Of a DNA stretch of 34,973 nucleotides, positions 1 through 9,518 are shown piece after piece. The notes under the pieces are model-generated. The model was not told where the DNA came from. It worked only from the letters and a program-made list of their open reading frames with translations, and made no database searches. The stretch comes from Spongospora subterranea (Eukaryota > Endomyxa > Phytomyxea > Plasmodiophorida > Plasmodiophoridae): positions 1-34,973 of the forward strand of contig OUQQ01000153.1 in NCBI GenBank assembly GCA_900404475.1, read 5' to 3'. Within the stretch, counting starts at the first letter, position 1. Every line of letters starts with the position of its first letter. The position numbers were made by a program, and so were the translations under genes.

Positions 1-120
1 GGGGGGTGTGTGGTGACACCACTCGGTTTAGGGACATGAGTCATGAAATCAAGGCGATTGAGTTTTGATTAAGAACTAGTGTCATTATGAAGTTTTGATT
101 ATTATAGACAACTACCCTAG

Positions 121-342
121 GCTCCTACTCCATCTCTCGCTCCTAAGGCAACATATCGCTACAGTACACAGTGGCGAAACCTGAAGAATCGTAACGCTTG
201 CCAGCGTATTAACTGTCCAAAGAAAAATTGCACAACCTACCGGTGCGCGGTCTGCTGTGGACCGCACAAAAGCAAGTTGTGCACTGCAGATGCAACCAAA
301 CAGCAGAAGTGTGCTACTTTCGACGCGCAAACGAGGAGATAG
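121..342 (+). CDS. Cys-rich C-terminal exon, unknown protein (5' part outside or unresolved)
   Basis: An open frame begins right after a possible acceptor (ccctag, ending at 120) and ends at TAG 340-342. It encodes about 73 residues with a dense Cys/His cluster: C-x5-C, C-x4-C, C-x5-C, CC, then CCGPHKSKLC. That looks like a small zinc-binding module, but I do not recognise a family. There is no start codon, so this is the last exon of a gene that begins upstream. Alternatively a donor at the AAG-T|GTGC site inside it could splice in phase to the exon at 506, making it part of the next gene. Coding status rests on composition only. Confidence 0.4.
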   Translation, partial: APTPSLAPKATYRYSTQWRNLKNRNACQRINCPKKNCTTYRCAVCCGPHKSKLCTADATKQQKCATFDAQTRR

Positions 343-505
343 CAAAGCATTAACGGAGGTCTGGCAGATTTAGTTTCACGTATCTGCTAGATTCAGGGCG
401 CAGCAGGTGACTTCTGAATTCTTCACAATTCGAGATATCATCCTGATACATGTGCGCGCAACATACGTCATAACGCCTCATAATTCATAAACAATATCCT
501 TTCAG

Positions 506-1476
506 ATCCCGTTTTCATAGAATCACTGAACAAGCACAAACGAGCTACAATACAAAACCAGTGTAGGGTCACCGATGGAGAATCTGCCGCAGTCACCACC
601 GACCGTATCGTGAACGCTGTCAAGGAAACGATAATGCGGACATGCCAACTACATCTGTACCAACGAAACATCAACGTGATTTCGACTGCATTGGGTAACG
701 AGTATTTTGGTGATTTGGTCCGCAAAGGTGAAAGTTGCGCTGTTTTCGGTCGGTCACGCCATATCCCTCCTGTTTGTATATCATGGTGCTGACGAATGTA
801 TGGCGAAAGATCTCTTCTCGCTGGATGACTCTAGGCGCTGCGACTCGAGTGGTAGGCTCTGCGGCAGGTCTCGCGGTCGGAGCGCGCTTGGCATACGCCA
901 TGGCAGATACTATCACATATCCGGTCAGCTGTTGTTCGCTCTGTCACTTCGGCGCGTCATGACGATGGATGTGCTCAAGATTTCCGATTGGCCAAAAATC
1001 AGAACTCCAGCCATGTTCGGCTTCGGTATTGCGACGGGCATTGCTACTTGCGTATTGCTGACGTCACCAAAATCTCGAAAGCTCGTTAGCAGGTCGCCTC
1101 GGCTGCTGTATTCCCGGACCTTCCGAATCGTTCGAAATAACCAGTTAGAGGACATTGTTTGTGACATCCAGAAGCATTTAATCGTGATTGCAGAGAAGTT
1201 CGTGACGCAATCGGCGAATCTATCAAGCTCGGTCGGTTCAGGTCCATCTACTTTATTCCCGGTTCCATTAACCTGAACAGCATTACCGGGGACTACGATA
1301 ATGTCATGAATCGTCTGGCTGCGTTATGGGTTCCTCGCGAAATTCGTTTATCGTACCTGATTCAAGGAAATAAAGGCTCAGGAATCGTTGAAGTCAATGA
1401 TCGCCATCAGGTCTGTAGGGTAATTCTCGTTGACCAGCCAGAACGCCAGCCAATTCATTTGCCTTCGGCATCGTAG
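506..1476 (+). CDS. Unknown membrane protein, four exons seen, 5' end unresolved
   Basis: Exons 506-727, 835-923, 980-1143 and 1194-1476 join in phase; introns are 107, 56 and 50 nt. The first exon follows a strong ttttcag-like acceptor, so the start codon lies upstream and was not found. The first exon is hydrophilic and helical, ending near GNEYFGDLVRKG. The second holds a small-residue-rich segment (VVGSAAGLAVGARLAYA) and the third a hydrophobic stretch (MFGFGIATGIATCVLL), so one or two membrane passes are likely. The last exon is a beta-rich soluble tail containing SIYFIPGSINLNSI. AATAAA lies at 1481-1486, just past the TAG. No family recognised. The in-frame ATGs at 735 or 783 would give a shorter alternative product. 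Confidence 0.6.
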
Positions 1477-1499
1477 CGCTAATAAAATTCAGATAAAGT

Positions 1500-2799
1500 T
1501 TATTCGGTTTTCTTCGGTTGGATAATTCTAATTGGGCAGGGCGCGGACTGTAATAGAGCAAAGGTAACAAAGCTGAACGTGATTCTGGCGATAACGGCAG
1601 TCACTAGTCCATGAGCTAGAGCAATGTTCCAAAACACGTTCGAGACGAACAACATGAGTGGTTCGAAGACCAAATCGCCGTATTCCCATTGTGTCAATGT
1701 CAACAATGATGTTAGATTCAGGCTCGAAAAAGCCAACGCCGCCAATAAATCGCGGCGATCCGACAACAGCGAAATCTTGTCTAGGTTCGGCTTAAGAACA
1801 CGATCGCAGATGGTGTTCATTACATCGGACATCGTCCATAGAAGGCTAACGCCTCGCATCTGTGCATATATGATGACTGCAGCGATGGCGCTGACAGACG
1901 TGATGGCAAAAACAGAACACTTCTCGTTGACGAGGTTGTACATGGCGAGAAGCGCTACAATGCTTCCGACGTAATTAGACAATGCTGAATCGAGCAATGA
2001 CAACAAAAATCCTGAGAGAGAGATTGTGAGTTATATTTGACAACAGAACACAGAGCCAACCTAAAGCAATAAGACCAGTCCATCTGTATAAGACTTCGTC
2101 CAAAATATCCTCTAGTACGGTATAGAATAGGTTCACCAACCGCGATGATCGCAAAACCGATACCGTGTATGGATCATCGGCAACAAACGCCATCTTCTCT
2201 GATAGCCCCAGGAAGCTGCGAAGAACCATTATGCCGATTGCAATCCCTCCAGCCAGTAACACCATCTGTATCAGGATCGCCGGCAAAAATGCCGACGATG
2301 GCAGGGTGAAAAGCGCTGGAAACTTTTCGATTGGGGGACGAGCGGTTATCCAAAGAAAGGCGAATAGGATGATATTCCTAGCAGCATTTTTAACATGCTG
2401 CGCCGGCGTCGTCAAGACCAAATGCCGTCGACGCTCATCAATATCGCTGTACATTTGTCGTAGAGCACGAGATTTAAGAATCATCTGCCCCAGTTTCGGA
2501 CGCGGGTGAATGAACCTCCCGAAGATGTGAGCATGGCGTAATGACGCATAGCAAGTATCCAAAAGCGTCATATTATACTTGGACTTCAAAACCTTAAACT
2601 GAGGATCAACTGTTCGACTTTCAGCCCAAAGCGCCTCATCGCCAGAAAACTCCATTTGATTGTACAATGCCATGGCGTAGAGCTTCGCATCAGTTTGCGA
2701 CAAGTTGGCCTCTGACTGCCGAGCTTGAACGCCATAAGCCAAGAGATCGGCCACCGGAACAGCGACGTCTTGTAGAGCCTTCTCCAAAATTGAGTCCAT
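1500..2799 (-). CDS. Multi-pass membrane protein, unknown family (416 aa)
   Basis: complement(join(1500..2011,2061..2799)). The 49-nt intron begins GTTGG and ends CTCTCAG; splicing joins the two frames in phase within a hydrophobic segment (GLIALG|FLLSLL). The N-terminal third is hydrophilic and helical, with no signal peptide. After about residue 140 there are roughly six hydrophobic segments (AFLPAILIQMVLLAGG, FAITSVSAIAAVIIYA, FVSNVFWNIALAHGL and others) separated by short charged loops. It is convergent with the preceding gene (stops 23 bp apart) and divergent from the CMC1-like gene (starts 50 bp apart, probably a shared promoter). No conserved motif identifies it; an organelle membrane protein is possible but unproven. 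Confidence 0.75.
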
Positions 2800-2849
2800 T
2801 TCAGAGGTGGCGCCACGGTCACCCTTCTCGTTTACGGAGTCCGACCACG

Positions 2850-3078
2850 ATGAAGAAGGTTGAGGAGGAAGTACTTCGCCGGCAGATGTATGCGGACGCC
2901 CGCAAAAGATGTGATTCGGCAGTGCAGGAGTTCGCGGCGTGTGCAGCTGGTAGGAATCGGTCGCACCGAATCCGTGAGCAAAATGTCATGATGTCTAGGG
3001 AAATCGATTAGTGTTATATGGTCGTGCCGTAATTTGAATTCGGCCATGAACCAATGCCTTCATAGGTACGTTCGCTAA
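2850..3078 (+). CDS. CMC1: CMC1-like twin CX9C mitochondrial protein (58 aa)
   Basis: join(2850..2959,3012..3078), with a 52-nt intron (GTCGCA...GATTAG). The spliced product has two perfect CX9C motifs, C21-C31 and C42-C52, separated by a ten-residue linker, and begins MKKVEEEVLRRQMYADARKR, matching the helix before the first Cys in CMC1 proteins. Family members are imported into the mitochondrial intermembrane space by Mia40 oxidative folding and chaperone Cox1 during cytochrome oxidase assembly. The exon 2 motif CRNLNSAMNQC is not visible without splicing. The protein is shorter than yeast or human CMC1 (about 106-111 aa) because both tails are missing. Confidence 0.85.
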
Positions 3079-3489
3079 AAAACCATAGTTGTTTGAGAGT
3101 GATATGCCATGTTAAAGCCGACATTTTTCAGTTGATTTCAAGATGCCCATCAATATATGGGAATTGGTCACAACTTTGATTCCCAATTCGTTAATTTATT
3201 TTTTTAACGGTAAATTTGGAATTTATTATGTTGCAGTTATACCAACGATGAGTTTTTCCAAGAACTAGTGGCGAAAAAACCTGAACGAGCGCCTTCCGAC
3301 GTCTAAACCCTCAATATTTTCAGTAAACCGGAGATGTATTATTGACGGATTGGACTTGGAACTGCATCACCAATGTGCTGATATGGCTAAGTAACAACAA
3401 GCTCCGATTGCTAAAAACCACGTTGGCGTGGCCTTCGACGGAGCCTCGAATTTGATGGCGCTAAGTCCACACTATCAATCCATCCGAGA
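3079..3489. other. Intergenic stretch, no convincing gene
   Basis: AT-rich spacer between the CMC1-like and UBL-PUB genes. A 41-codon ORF (3143-3268, +) and a short run at about 3325-3395 (+) encoding GLDLELHHQCADMAK are open, but they lack partners or recognisable motifs. They may be untranslated or upstream exon sequence of the next gene. Confidence 0.4.
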
Positions 3490-4557
3490 TTGATCGCCCA
3501 AGCCAGTACGTTCGATCAAATCTCCCTTCATAAAATCATGGCAATCAAATTGCGGCTATACAGCAATGACGGCCGGTCGGAAATGATCGAGCTGAACGAT
3601 GGGGCAAGAGTGTCAGATCTGCGCGAAATTATAGGGAACGCGTTTTTCATTGGTGACGATGACCGAGGAAGAGTTCAGATTAGAGTATATAAATCTTTCG
3701 AGAAACGACTTGATGAAAGGATGCGAGGAGACGCATCCAGTTTGATACACAATGGGCCATTCGAATTGAACGAACTAAATTGCGAACGTTCATTATCAGA
3801 CGTGAACATTGTCAATTTATCGACAGTCGTTGTAGAGAATTGCGATGCTCTATCATCGCGATCAATGTACACGACAGTTAGAAAGATCATCGCCATGAAG
3901 CAGAAATCATCTCCAGCAGAGCAACGCGCGTTACGTCTGCTGAGAACGATGCTAACGAAAATCGTTATTGATCCACATGATCAACGCAATCGTAAAGTGA
4001 CCGCTGCTCCGGTGCGATCAATCCTCACCAAAGCGGACTGTTTCGGAATCTTATCCCATCTCGGTGCCATTCTTCAAGGTGAATCATTCATTCTTGATCG
4101 TGTGGGTCGAAGAGCAAAATCAGATGTCGTGCTTGTTGTGCTTAGTCCTTGCCTATAGGTCGACCTGGTCATGTTGAGAATCATTGTTCGCAATTTATAC
4201 GATTCGAATGAAGAGTGGGAAGAGGTTGAAGCTGCAGCAATCTCGTCGCGGCCTCCTCCAACGCAAGAGCCCGCATCAAGGCCAACGTATAATCTTCGCC
4301 CAAAACCGGCCGACCCGACTCTGAAGAATGCGCTTCCTGATTATAGCCGGGCGGTATGGTCGGTCATTGGTTGTTTAGTTATTGCGGTGATCGCCATGCA
4401 CTGGTTGCGTTCGCAGCCAATGACAGTCGCCGCTCCGACGCATCAAACGGCTACATTGATAGAAAAAACCGACGTTGCGGCAGCAACTGAAGATCATCTT
4501 AAGGCTGAACATCTACATCCTCATATTTCAGAAGATAATATGCAAATAGCAAGATAA
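3490..4557 (+). CDS. UBL + PUB-like + transmembrane protein (about 328-344 aa)
   Basis: join(3490..4125,4159..4557); the start may instead be ATG 3538. The 33-nt intron 4126-4158 (GTCGTG...CTATAG) is a multiple of three and ends in TAG. From ATG 3538, residues 1-103 resemble a ubiquitin-like beta-grasp fold (KLRLYSNDGRSEMIEL at the start, LSDVNIVNLSTVVVE at the end). Residues about 125-215 resemble a PUB/PUG domain (LRLLRTMLTKIVIDPHDQRN, then SHLGAILQGESF and LVMLRIIVRNLYD). A Pro-rich linker leads to one TM at about 261-279 (VWSVIGCLVIAVIAMHWL) and a 49-residue tail. PUB domains bind the C-terminus of the AAA ATPase p97/Cdc48, so a membrane-tethered p97 adaptor is an inference. Domain calls are by pattern only. 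Confidence 0.7.
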
Positions 4558-4860
4558 AACTATTTTTTCGCTCTCAACCATTCAAAATACAACAAGTTTC
4601 CTGGAACAGACAAAAACAATTTTGAGTACTGGTAGTATGTGCCAGATGTCAACAGATTACCAAGACATACACATCGTTTCACCGAAGATAAAAGTTAGGT
4701 GGTGAATAACTGAGGACATCTGCAAACATGCTGAAGACAGTTTACACCAATCTTAATTCGCCTTCGAAAGAGGCCGCGCAGTTATGATTCATGCGCAGCG
4801 GACTTGAACCATTGCTGGTTTTGGCAACAGAACGGCAACTGGTCGCCTCAATCGGAATAA
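4558..4860. other. Intergenic spacer
   Basis: 3' flank of the UBL-PUB gene and promoter of RPB10. I see no coding or RNA feature in it. Confidence 0.5.
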
Positions 4861-5156
4861 ATGATCATCCCGGTGCGATGCTTCACTTGTGGCAAGGTCA
4901 TCGGCAATAAATGGGAGAAGTACCTGAATCTGCAACTCGGAGAATACACACCAGGGTAAGCCCACCACGTTCGAGTTCATTTTCTTGGTGCCAATGGTGT
5001 TATTGCCAATTCAGTGAAGCGCTGGATACGCTAAATCTACGTCGTTATTGCTGCAGAAGAATGCTGTTGACTCATGTTGATTTAATCCAAAAATTGCTGA
5101 ACTATAATCCTTCACGCCGAGCTCACACTGCTCTTAGTGGAGTTGCTGCTCCCTGA
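4861..5156 (+). CDS. RPB10: RNA polymerase subunit RPB10/RPABC5 (78 aa)
   Basis: join(4861..4955,5015..5156). The 59-nt intron (gtaagccc...aattcag) splits a Gly codon. The product begins [12 protein letters not shown] and contains [10 protein letters not shown], the two halves of the zinc site (C7, C10, C44, C45) that are near-invariant in this subunit shared by RNA polymerases I, II and III. It anchors the assembly platform next to RPB3 and RPB12 equivalents. After the conserved [13 protein letters not shown] there is a short extension ([14 protein letters not shown]), making it about 8-10 residues longer than the usual 67-70 aa. ATTAAA at about 5166 could be the poly(A) signal. Confidence 0.97.
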
Positions 5157-5571
5157 TCAATTCTTATTAAAGTCTATTAATTCTATCGCAGAGCGTTTTC
5201 GATGCATAGGAAACACAGTTTTCCGACGGAATTCCACGTCTACCTTTTTTTAGAATTCTTATTCTCTCGAAGTCCGGCAGTCGTTCGCGACAAGTACAAT
5301 ATATTTCTGAAAAAACACACAGAGTGAATGGAAAATCACAGTGCCGTGCGCGCAATAAACTGAGTAAACGAACATGAAATGTCGCGGTCTCAAAACGAAT
5401 TATGAGACCGGTTTGGCTGTGATGTCGTTGCAAAATCTCAATTGCTAGAAAGTGCAACTGTCTGGCAGTTAACGCGAATTTTCTGAATAAATAAAGTCAA
5501 TCGGTGACTAAGATTTCGCTTTATTTCAGGCTGCCGCGACAAAAGTACTTGAGCATTGATATTGCAGAAAT
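5157..5571. other. Intergenic, 3' flanks of two convergent genes
   Basis: Contains the 3' ends of RPB10 (+) and of the small TM gene (-); AATAAA on the minus strand lies about 45 nt past that gene's stop. Minus-strand ORFs here have non-coding composition. Confidence 0.4.
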
Positions 5572-5947
5572 CTACGTCACCGAGAAAGTCAGGTCGATCC
5601 AACCAACCCCACTTGGTGGTTCGTGAGTCACATGGTGAGGAATCGGATATTGAGTTGGCATGATCGGCGGCAGTTTTGCCGCCAACACAGTGGTAAAAGT
5701 TGGATACACGGCGCATCGTTTACTTGGTCGTGGTGCACGTGTACTGGCGACGTGAGTTTCCGCAATTAAACTTGGCCCGGCTGCGACTGGAAATAGCGCC
5801 ATCTCCAGTGACTCACTCAGTGTCTTAACTCACGGCGTAAGCCAGCGCGATAACCCCGCCAGGCCCATAAGGCGCAGCGTTATTGGCTAGAGGATTGGCG
5901 TTCGGCGACAAATCGTTTCCCGCGCGCTCTCTCGCCATTACCGACAT
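5572..5947 (-). CDS. Small single-TM protein, unknown (110 aa)
   Basis: complement(join(5572..5786,5830..5947)). The 43-nt intron begins GTTAAG and ends TTTCCAG. Splicing joins PGGVIALAYAV to IAAGPSLIAETH in phase, completing one hydrophobic segment at about residues 29-47. The N-terminus is Asn/Pro/Ala-rich (NDLSPNANPLANNAAPYGP) and the C-terminus Pro-rich (PPIMPTQYPIPHHV). Size and topology would suit a small mitochondrial or ER subunit, but there is no recognisable family motif. AATAAA follows on the minus strand. The frame choice is the main uncertainty: a competing minus-strand frame is also open across 5438-5716. Confidence 0.45.
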
Positions 5948-6319
5948 CTGGAAGGTTCGTTCCGATCGCTGTCAACCCTGTGACATTACTTCAGCGTGAC
6001 CTCCTCTAGGCTAAGGCCTGTACCTTCGTTTCGCTGCTGACCCTGTGACCGTTACGAGTCCTAACGTGACGCACTGATCCGATTTGGGTCTCTGATTAAG
6101 GTTACCTGTTCCCTCTGTTTGTTATATCTTCTCAATTATTGAGTTAAGTCTCGATTCAGCTTCAGGGACGTAGCCGCCACATCCCGGCCAAGGTGCACGT
6201 AGGCTCGCACGTACGTCGGCTTCGCGACACGTCGTCCATCTCTTTTTTACCACACGGCATTTTTTTCCTGACGCACTACCTCCAACAGGCAAACAAAACC
6301 ATCTCGACAAATAACAATA
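5948..6319. promoter_or_regulatory. Divergent promoter region with an imperfect direct repeat
   Basis: Lies between the small TM gene (-) and the FYVE gene (+). Two about 47-bp imperfect copies start at 5956 and 6025. Each contains ACCCTGTGAC followed by a CGTGAC block, and ttcgtt-like sequence begins both. The spacing and the position between divergent starts suggest promoter elements, which is an inference. Confidence 0.4.
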
Positions 6320-7234
6320 ATGGGACAGGTTTGTCTTCTTTGGTACTAGGATTGTCGTTCATTAATGATAATCTTTGTTCCTGATAAATCTCTCAACCCA
6401 AGTTTGTAGGCCTATTCAAGCGAAGCAGATCAAATTTTGGTGCAATGGGACCGTGACTCTGTTTCTGATAGCTGCTCGCTGTGCTCAACTGCATTTACCA
6501 CATTTAACCGACGCCATCACTGCAGATCGTGTGGGATTTTATTGTGCGGTGAATGTTCCCCGTATACGTCGTGGCTACCTCAGCTAGGATACAACCCGGA
6601 TCTTCCTCAGCGAGTGTGCGAGCGGTGCTCATCTAAAAGCTTGACTGTAACAGAGCTGGAAGTCGAAGCCTTCAATCTTTGCAAAAAAGACGCCTGGAAG
6701 CATGAATCAGATCACGACTTAGAGCATTTTAGCATAATCTACGAAAGTGCAAAACGCCAATCCACCTTTAATTCTTATCTTCTTGACAGATTCCGTACAC
6801 GATTCGCCATATTGGTCAAGTCCTGCGTGAATACATGCCTTTACGATGTCCTAAAGGCGTCATCTGACGTTGATCTCAGAACTACGGTCGCTGAATGTAT
6901 TCGAGTCGGAGATCTATGTTCGCGGTTTCGTGACGATCTCGATGTTAACTTCTCTGAACTCTCCGCTGCTGTGTCATCAGCGAAAAAACGTATTGTTGCG
7001 GCGCCACCTGTTGACATTGCAGTAAGATCAAGCCCAAGTCAACGACTATCGGCGCCGGTCATCCGAGTAAAAAAGGTTCGATTCGCTTCGTTCGAAGTAG
7101 CTTCGCCAGTTATAGTCACGCCAAGTGTCGCTGCGGGACGTTTACGCACCAAGAGCCACACTCGGCTGCGACGAATTTCTTTGGCGGCAGCGGCTCCTCC
7201 TGTTCACGGTCGTGCCAGTACCATCGTCTGTTAA
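6320..7234 (+). CDS. FYVE zinc-finger protein with N-myristoylation consensus (277 aa)
   Basis: join(6320..6328,6410..7234). A 9-nt first exon (Met-Gly-Gln) is followed by an 81-nt intron gtttgt...tttgtag. The FYVE domain spans residues 16-76 and has every signature: WDRD (WxxD), RRHHCRSCG, a terminal RVC, and eight zinc ligands (C25, C28, C41, C44, C49, C52, C73, C76). FYVE domains bind phosphatidylinositol 3-phosphate on endosomes. Splicing makes the N-terminus MGQAYS, with Gly2 and Ser6 as in N-myristoyltransferase substrates, so dual membrane anchoring is possible. Residues 80-195 are helical without a known domain. The last 70 residues are basic and Ser/Ala/Pro-rich. Convergent with the HIR gene. 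Confidence 0.85.
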
Positions 7235-7438
7235 TCAATGATTCCAGTCGTTATCTACCTTCCAAGTTTGTTAGATATTTATTTGCCACTATTGCCTGTC
7301 GTCAGGACCCGGTGTCTTGATTTTATTCTTAGTAAATGTTGGCAGCATTGTCTGAGTTGATTCGTTTGGCTGTTACTGGTTGACAATTAGGTGCACACAA
7401 CTGAGAACGCAATCAATTTTTTTAAAACAGAAAGGAGT

Positions 7439-8837
7439 TTATAATTCGCTGCGATTGTCAAACACTTGTTTGGATGATTTGGAGGTCGATAACGCATCAG
7501 CTTGCATAAAACCATTACGAATTTGTGAGGTGAGATCATGGATGGCGGAAGGGGTAGATGGAACAAATACGGTAGTTGAATTTGAATGGGTTCCCAAGTC
7601 ACGCATGGTATTGAAATACCTATTCGGTGTCAACGCAAGTGACGTTAAGACACCAGTGAATCATCTTACTGAGTCGCTAACACAATTTCGATGACGGTCT
7701 GTGGTGAAATCGCGTTGACGTCGTTTGAGAACTCAACAACATCCTTACGCATACCGCTAATGATAGCATGTCCTGTAATTACCCCCATCAAAATTGGCTC
7801 AACATTCGACAATTATACACTAACGCTGCCGGGCCATCCCTTCGCCTTGAAGGTATGTGCTTTCTGCTTCAGCAGCAGCTTGGATACGGATCTAAAACAG
7901 ACTTAGGGCGTTTTTCACATCATCCACTGAAGCCTTACCCTTTCGGCGTCTGCCTCAGCTGCCTTCACAGTTCGGATGCGAAGGGCTTCACCTTCGTTCT
8001 CAGCAGCCTGCTTCAACCTATCGGTACGAACAATCTATACCCCAATCAGAGAGTCAACATCACTGCTGAGAGAAAGCATGGCAACCGAAAACCGTACTTC
8101 ATTCATGGCAGCCTTCACGTGTTTATCGGGATCAATATCGGTTACAGGACTCGACACGATTTCAATGCCGAATTCGCGCATCGGGACAGAAAGCTGAGCT
8201 TGAATGGCATGCGCAATCTTAGGAATTTCATTAGCTCCGTATACGAGTTGTCATTTTGAGGGAACAAACCTCGTCTTTCGTGATGAAAACGTCGTCGAGT
8301 TCAATCCTCGGTACAAGTGCTCGAATCACATCGAAAACGTCTATAAGCAACACCAGTGACCAAAAAATTTACAGGTTCTGGCAATGCAGCTTACAAGACT
8401 GCATTTGCGATTCAGGATAAGTGAGACGGTAAAAGAACTGAAAGACAATTCAGAAGATGTAACCAGGAAGTACACTACAGTGTAAACCTTGGTGGGATCA
8501 ATGACTTGATATTGGATGGAGACTTCGACGTGAATAAAGACTGGATTGATTTTGAGACCTTGAGGTGATAACAATTTTGCAAAACTAACCGTTATCTTTG
8601 GTCTTGGTCTCGCATAGAACCTGCAGCGCTTGCAGACGCAATGATACATTTCCAGCGACACAAGATCCCGTGCAGCAAGAGACAAGCTTAAGACCCGGTT
8701 GATCAGTACGCTGGTACTTGCCGAATTTGGTGATAATGCTACGAAAGCAGAATACGTTCAGAGCCAAGATTCAGTATTTTCCCGTGCAACGCTTACTTCA
8801 CGGATCCAGTAGACGGAGCACTGAAGCAACACCCCAT
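7439..8837 (-). CDS. HIR: HIR-type SPFH/band-7 protein (307 aa, ten exons)
   Basis: complement(join(7439..7619,7670..7772,7825..7891,7939..8034,8098..8217,8270..8340,8395..8437,8488..8540,8590..8738,8797..8837)). All nine introns are 47-63 nt and every junction keeps phase. The product starts MGCC (myristoylation plus palmitoylation pattern). It continues with the SPFH core (FGKYQRTDQPG, CETKTKDN, SYVFDVIRALVPR, DIDPDKHVKAAMNE), a coiled helix (AAENEGEALRIRTVKAAEA) and the family's C-terminal motif ATQYFNTMRDLG. HIR proteins oligomerise in membrane microdomains; in plants they assist immune receptors, and homologues occur in protists and bacteria. Length matches the usual 285-300 aa. Divergent from DDX47. 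Confidence 0.93.
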
Positions 8838-9518
8838 GATTATCCTGATTGAAAATCGGGCAAGGAGCTGTTCGCAGAATGCCCGAGTCAGGGGAATGAG
8901 GCTATTCCTTGCCCTTTCCCATGACCCCATGGACCGTCGAAGGAGACATGACCCTCAGTCGCGCAGTTCCCATTTTGCCCAGTCGTTTGACGCGCTTTCT
9001 TTTGACCTCGCTCGTGGAGTCCTGGACGGTGGCATTGCAGTCACATTGGCCCGAAATAGCCATGACCCTCAGTCTCGCAGTGTGGCCTAAACATTCATTG
9101 GCCATTCTGCTATCGACGAGCAGGGTGTACATTAGACTCAAAAACACACTTTGTCAGACCGAGAGAGTATTTCAGTACTGTTTGACATTATGTTTGAACC
9201 GATAACAAAAAGTATGTTATAGATAGTTGACCATCTGCTATGCGCCGGATGCCCATTGTGAACACACTCATGGGTTTCCCGCCATTTTAACAAAATAATA
9301 CATATCCGCCTTCATTGTTACACGGAACAAATGGGACTTCTCGGCAGACCGCTAATAGCGTATACTCTGCATCTTGTACAATTGACGTATTTCGCGACCA
9401 GCTCATTCAAAAAGTTGTCGATTCTGAGAGGGGTACTGCACACCACAGACCTGCCAAGAAATTGCGCCACGGAGTCCGTCGGTCCAGCCCTGATCTGGAG
9501 TCTCCTCAAACTTACAAA
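8838..9518. promoter_or_regulatory. HIR/DDX47 divergent intergenic region with a repeated 21-bp motif
   Basis: catgaccctcagt followed by c/tcgcagt occurs at 8947-8967 and 9061-9081, with one mismatch plus a related ccatgacccc at 8928. The ORFs overlapping it read through the repeats and look non-coding. Possible promoter element or fossil duplication. The DDX47 frame is open upstream of ATG 9519 to ATG 9315, so part of this may be 5' coding or leader. Confidence 0.4.

Noticed and set aside
9315..9518. N-terminal extension of DDX47 from ATG 9315
   Set aside because: Frame is open, but the extension is unlike DDX47 N-termini and overlaps other open frames; ATG 9519 gives the normal length. Kept as an alternative only.
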